A stretch of DNA of 7,402 nt from Thermoplasmata archaeon (lineage in GTDB: Archaea; Thermoplasmatota; Thermoplasmata; UBA184): the NCBI GenBank assembly GCA_021827545.1, contig JAKAVH010000055.1, positions 1 to 7,402 of the forward strand. The letters run 5' to 3'. The notes under the pieces are model-generated. The model had not been told where the DNA came from. It ran no database searches and saw only the letters and a program-made list of their open reading frames with translations. How positions within the stretch are numbered: the first letter of the stretch is position 1; every line of letters starts with the position of its first letter. Positions 5,666 to 7,402 of this stretch are shown here, in pieces. The translations under genes and the position numbers were made by a program.

Positions 5666-6202
5666 TCAGGGCCAACCGAGCCACAGAGGGACCGCGAGGA
5701 AGAGCGCTCCGCGCACGACGCCCGCGGCAAAGGAGACCCCGACGAACGGCCCGATCCGCAGCGTCTGACGGAGTTCGGTACGGCGCTCCGCCACGAACGC
5801 TCGGCGCGCCGGGAGAGCGTGCAGGGTGCTGAACGCATAGAGAGGAGCAGTATCGGTCATGAACGGGATCGCCTGAAGCCCGAACAGCGCCCCGTAGCCC
5901 CAACGGCGTGTCCACGCCTCGATCCGCGCATAGAGGACCGCGAGACGAGGGTACTTCAACGTCTCCCGGGCCAGTCGCAAGCCCAGCCGATCCCCGAGGC
6001 GGAGCACGAACACGGCCCCCACGGCCTTTCCCGCGGCCAGGGCGACGATCAGACTCGGCGCCGGGACGAAAGGGTTCAGGAGGCCGACCTCGACCGGGAT
6101 CGGAAGGGCGACCGTGGCCGCGACGCTGAAGGCGAAGAAGAGCGGTAGGTAGACCCACGGGTCCTCGGCGGCGCTCAGAAGGGGGGCGAGGAGGTCCACC
6201 AC
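5666..6202 (-). CDS. DedA/VTT-like small integral membrane protein
   Basis: 178 residues, very hydrophobic, with likely membrane segments at about 15-35, 47-67, 103-125 and 150-170. Features shared with the DedA (SNARE-associated/VTT) superfamily are the N-terminal ALPIPVEVGLLNPF re-entrant-type segment, the Gly-rich helix ALAAGKAVGAVFVLRLGDRLG, and RRWGYGALFGLQAIPFMTDT. The last corresponds to the conserved R-x-G...F...P segment after the cytoplasmic loop. Family members act in the membrane, and several are lipid flippases (for example for undecaprenyl phosphate or phospholipids). The canonical charged residues are only partly matched, so the specific activity is open. The start is GTG 6202. 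No clear Shine-Dalgarno precedes it, so it may be leaderless or translated as part of a - strand transcript with the hydrolase upstream (gap of 139 bases). About 276 bases separate its stop from the CBS gene. Confidence 0.7.
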   Translation of the reverse strand: MVDLLAPLLSAAEDPWVYLPLFFAFSVAATVALPIPVEVGLLNPFVPAPSLIVALAAGKAVGAVFVLRLGDRLGLRLARETLKYPRLAVLYARIEAWTRRWGYGALFGLQAIPFMTDTAPLYAFSTLHALPARRAFVAERRTELRQTLRIGPFVGVSFAAGVVRGALFLAVPLWLGWP

Positions 6203-6402
6203 GGTACCCGGTACAACGCCCGCCCGTCAAACGGTTGCGGCGTGTCCGCGCGAATCTCCCCGGACTCCAGAGCCTCTCGAACACCGAGAGGGACGGCCGG
6301 ACCCGGTGTCGGGAGATCGCGCCGGCAGAATGCGCACCCGACTAGCCGGGCCCGCGATTCCGCTCCATGAACGCGAGCAGGCGCGTCCAGGCGTCCGCGC
6401 AC
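6175..6402 (-). CDS. Possible small CxxC protein overlapping both neighbours
   Basis: In the gap between the hydrolase stop (6342) and the membrane-protein start (6202), the - strand frame reads GCAFCRRDLPTPGPAVPLGV, then REALESGEIRADTPQPFDGR, then ALYRVP, before a TGA at 6175-6177. The CxxC, an acidic-basic helix and a compact end make this look like a real coding stretch. The only in-frame start before the cysteines is GTG 6402, inside the last codons of the hydrolase, with a poorly spaced GAGG. That gives 75 residues overlapping the hydrolase by 61 bases and the membrane gene by 28. One CxxC could hold half a zinc site, and a dimer or a broken zinc ribbon is possible. I recognise no family, and a degraded gene is the main alternative. 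Confidence 0.35.
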   Translation of the reverse strand: MRGRLDAPARVHGAESRARLVGCAFCRRDLPTPGPAVPLGVREALESGEIRADTPQPFDGRALYRVPWWTSSPPF

Positions 6403-7097
6403 GCCTCGCGATGGTCGGCGAACGAGCGGTCGAAGAAGCTGTGCGGCGCGCCCGGATAGGTGTGCGACTCAACCTCGATGCCGCGGGCTCGAACGCGACC
6501 GGCGAACTCCTCAAACTCCGACGCCGGCGTCCCTCGGTCCTCCCCCGCCAGCAGCAGAAGCAACGGGGACTTCAGCTTCGGGATCCAAGGACCGACACGC
6601 TCCATCGGCCGCCCGCCGTAGAAGCCGATGCAGCCCCGCAGTCCGTGGTCCTCCGCGGATTGGCGCCATGAGTTGGAGCCGCCGAAGCAGAAGCCGACCG
6701 AGAAAATCGGGAGCGTTCCCCCGCCCGGTCCCGCACGAAGCCGCTCGACGGCCGCGCGCACGTCGCGCGCGATCCCCTCCGGCGTCGTCTGCTCGACGTG
6801 CGTCTTCCAATCGAACGACTCGTCCCGTCTCCCGCTCCCCGCGGTGCGCCCGAAGTAGTCGATCGCGGTCGCCCGGCAGCCCGCCTCGGCGAACCGGACG
6901 GCGAGGTCCTCGTAGTAGGGGTGCAGGCCGCGCACATCGGGAAGGAGGACTACGCCGGCCCAGGTCTCCCCCGCGCTCGCGGCGGAGTACGCGCGGTACC
7001 GGTTCCCATCGGAGGCCACGAGCTCGATCTCCCCGTGTTCGCCGACCGGGCCCCGCAGCGGGGGTTCCGGTGCCCTCGAATCGTCCGAGTGACACAT
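6342..7097 (-). CDS. Dienelactone hydrolase family alpha/beta hydrolase
   Basis: 251 residues from ATG 7097, the normal length of the family. The core begins GEIELVASDGNRYRAYSA, followed by strand GVVLLPDVRGL, YYEDLAVRFAEAGCRATAIDYFGRT and the nucleophile elbow VGFCFGG with Cys137. AGEDRGTP carries Asp187 and APHSFFD carries His219, completing the Cys-Asp-His triad of dienelactone hydrolases. The classical enzyme opens dienelactone to maleylacetate in aromatic catabolism. Many relatives in genomes without that pathway are general carboxyl-ester or lactone hydrolases, and no catechol-pathway neighbour is present here. The protein is likely cytoplasmic; no signal peptide is seen. The same frame stays open upstream to 7367, but residues before Met-1 read as Arg/Ser/Pro-rich non-coding sequence and overlap the gene ending at 7240, so the shorter start is chosen. 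Its end overlaps a possible small CxxC ORF. Confidence 0.9.
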   Translation of the reverse strand: MCHSDDSRAPEPPLRGPVGEHGEIELVASDGNRYRAYSAASAGETWAGVVLLPDVRGLHPYYEDLAVRFAEAGCRATAIDYFGRTAGSGRRDESFDWKTHVEQTTPEGIARDVRAAVERLRAGPGGGTLPIFSVGFCFGGSNSWRQSAEDHGLRGCIGFYGGRPMERVGPWIPKLKSPLLLLLAGEDRGTPASEFEEFAGRVRARGIEVESHTYPGAPHSFFDRSFADHREACADAWTRLLAFMERNRGPG

Positions 7098-7123
7098 GAG
7101 CACCGCGACACCGCTCCGCCTCG

Positions 7124-7133
7124 TATCTGTATC
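7124..7133 (-). promoter_or_regulatory. TATA-like GATACAGATA upstream of the hydrolase
   Basis: This AT-richer decamer lies 27-36 bases before ATG 7097 on the - strand. That spacing would put the transcript start almost at the start codon. It fits a leaderless message and the absence of a good ribosome binding site there. The match to consensus is weak. Confidence 0.3.
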
Positions 7134-7154
7134 GGAGAAGATCTCGGGAAATCG

Positions 7155-7181
7155 CCCTCCGGGCCCGCTCGGACCGGAGGG
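7155..7181. repeat. Inverted repeat, 8-bp perfect stem with 11-base loop
   Basis: CCCTCCGG (7155-7162) pairs with CCGGAGGG (7174-7181) in the gap between the partial gene ending at 7240 and the hydrolase start. On the - strand it would fold downstream of the partial gene and upstream of the TATA-like element. No T-run follows, so it could be a 3'-end hairpin, an operator or chance in GC-rich DNA. Confidence 0.35.
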
Positions 7182-7239
7182 ACGCCCCTTCAGCCTGCGG
7201 CATCCGGAGGTCCACGGTTCAACCAGCGAAACCGTACGC

Positions 7240-7402
7240 TCAGTACGGCGAGATCGCGGGAACGGCGGGGGGGAGGCGAGAAGGCGCCCCGCCCCGTAGC
7301 GCCGGGCAGAGCGCGGCCAGATGCGTACGGATGTCGCGGACCAGCTCGGCGACCGTCCGGGCCGCATCGATCGTAATGCCGTACTCGAACGACACCACCT
7401 TC
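7240..7402 (-). CDS. C-terminal end of an unrecognised protein (cut by the window edge)
   Basis: Starting one base inside the edge, the - strand frame gives 53 residues ending in ISPY and a TGA at 7240-7242. The first part, KVVSFEYGITIDAARTVAEL, then VRDIRTHLAALCPALRGG, looks genuinely coding: a short strand followed by an amphipathic helix. The final 15 residues are Pro-rich and probably flexible. The start and most of the gene lie outside the window. It runs in the same direction as the hydrolase, 142 bases upstream of it, so a shared transcript is possible but not shown. I do not recognise the family from this tail. Confidence 0.55.
   Translation of the reverse strand, partial: KVVSFEYGITIDAARTVAELVRDIRTHLAALCPALRGGAPSRLPPAVPAISPY

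Noticed and set aside
6511..7215. 234-codon - strand frame inside the hydrolase
   Set aside because: It is a shadow of the dienelactone-hydrolase gene. Only its first residues look protein-like, and they have no ribosome binding site.
7240..7402. Resemblance of the partial gene tail to Asp23/YloU proteins (EYG...VA pattern)
   Set aside because: The match covers only a few residues, and that family is mainly bacterial. Not enough to name it.
1..7402. tRNA, rRNA or CRISPR content
   Set aside because: I found no GGTTCRANNCC-type T-loop with a matching acceptor stem, no ribosomal RNA signature and no regularly spaced direct repeats.

Overview
The window is GC-rich (about two-thirds GC by eye). 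It probably comes from an archaeon. The strongest clue is an HTH_10 (Bat-type) helix-turn-helix segment in the gene at 874-2100, a class that is essentially archaeal. TTG and GTG starts, GTGA gene overlaps and short purine-rich ribosome binding sites also fit. A GC-rich Thermoplasmatota or halophile-like lineage is possible, but the window holds no rRNA, tRNA or other marker to settle it.

Layout. The left edge (1-121) is a broken piece of an integrase-core transposase. A poorly coding stretch follows (about 122-697) with small ORFs and a frameshifted short gene that begins with a membrane or signal segment. A + strand pair comes next: 874-2100, a Bat-type HTH fused to an O6-alkylguanine-DNA alkyltransferase, and 2097-3098, an EamA/DMT transporter. 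They overlap by GTGA and are very likely one operon. A 14-bp palindrome (790-803) lies upstream of the pair. From 3580 to the right edge everything is on the - strand: a two-part GNAT acetyltransferase (3580-4401), a paired-CBS protein (4805-5389), a DedA/VTT-like membrane protein (5666-6202), a possible small CxxC protein in the gap (6175-6402), a dienelactone-hydrolase-type enzyme (6342-7097) and the 3' end of an unrecognised gene (7240-7402, cut by the edge). The two strands converge on a gene-poor stretch at 3099-3579.

The most interesting object is the HTH-alkyltransferase fusion. It has the same logic as bacterial Ada (a DNA-repair methyl acceptor joined to a transcription factor) but uses an archaeal HTH and lacks Ada's four-cysteine N-terminal domain. 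With the palindrome in front and a co-transcribed exporter behind, it looks like a self-contained alkylation-response unit. That reading is inference. The - strand genes are ordinary accessory or housekeeping types with no evident shared pathway.
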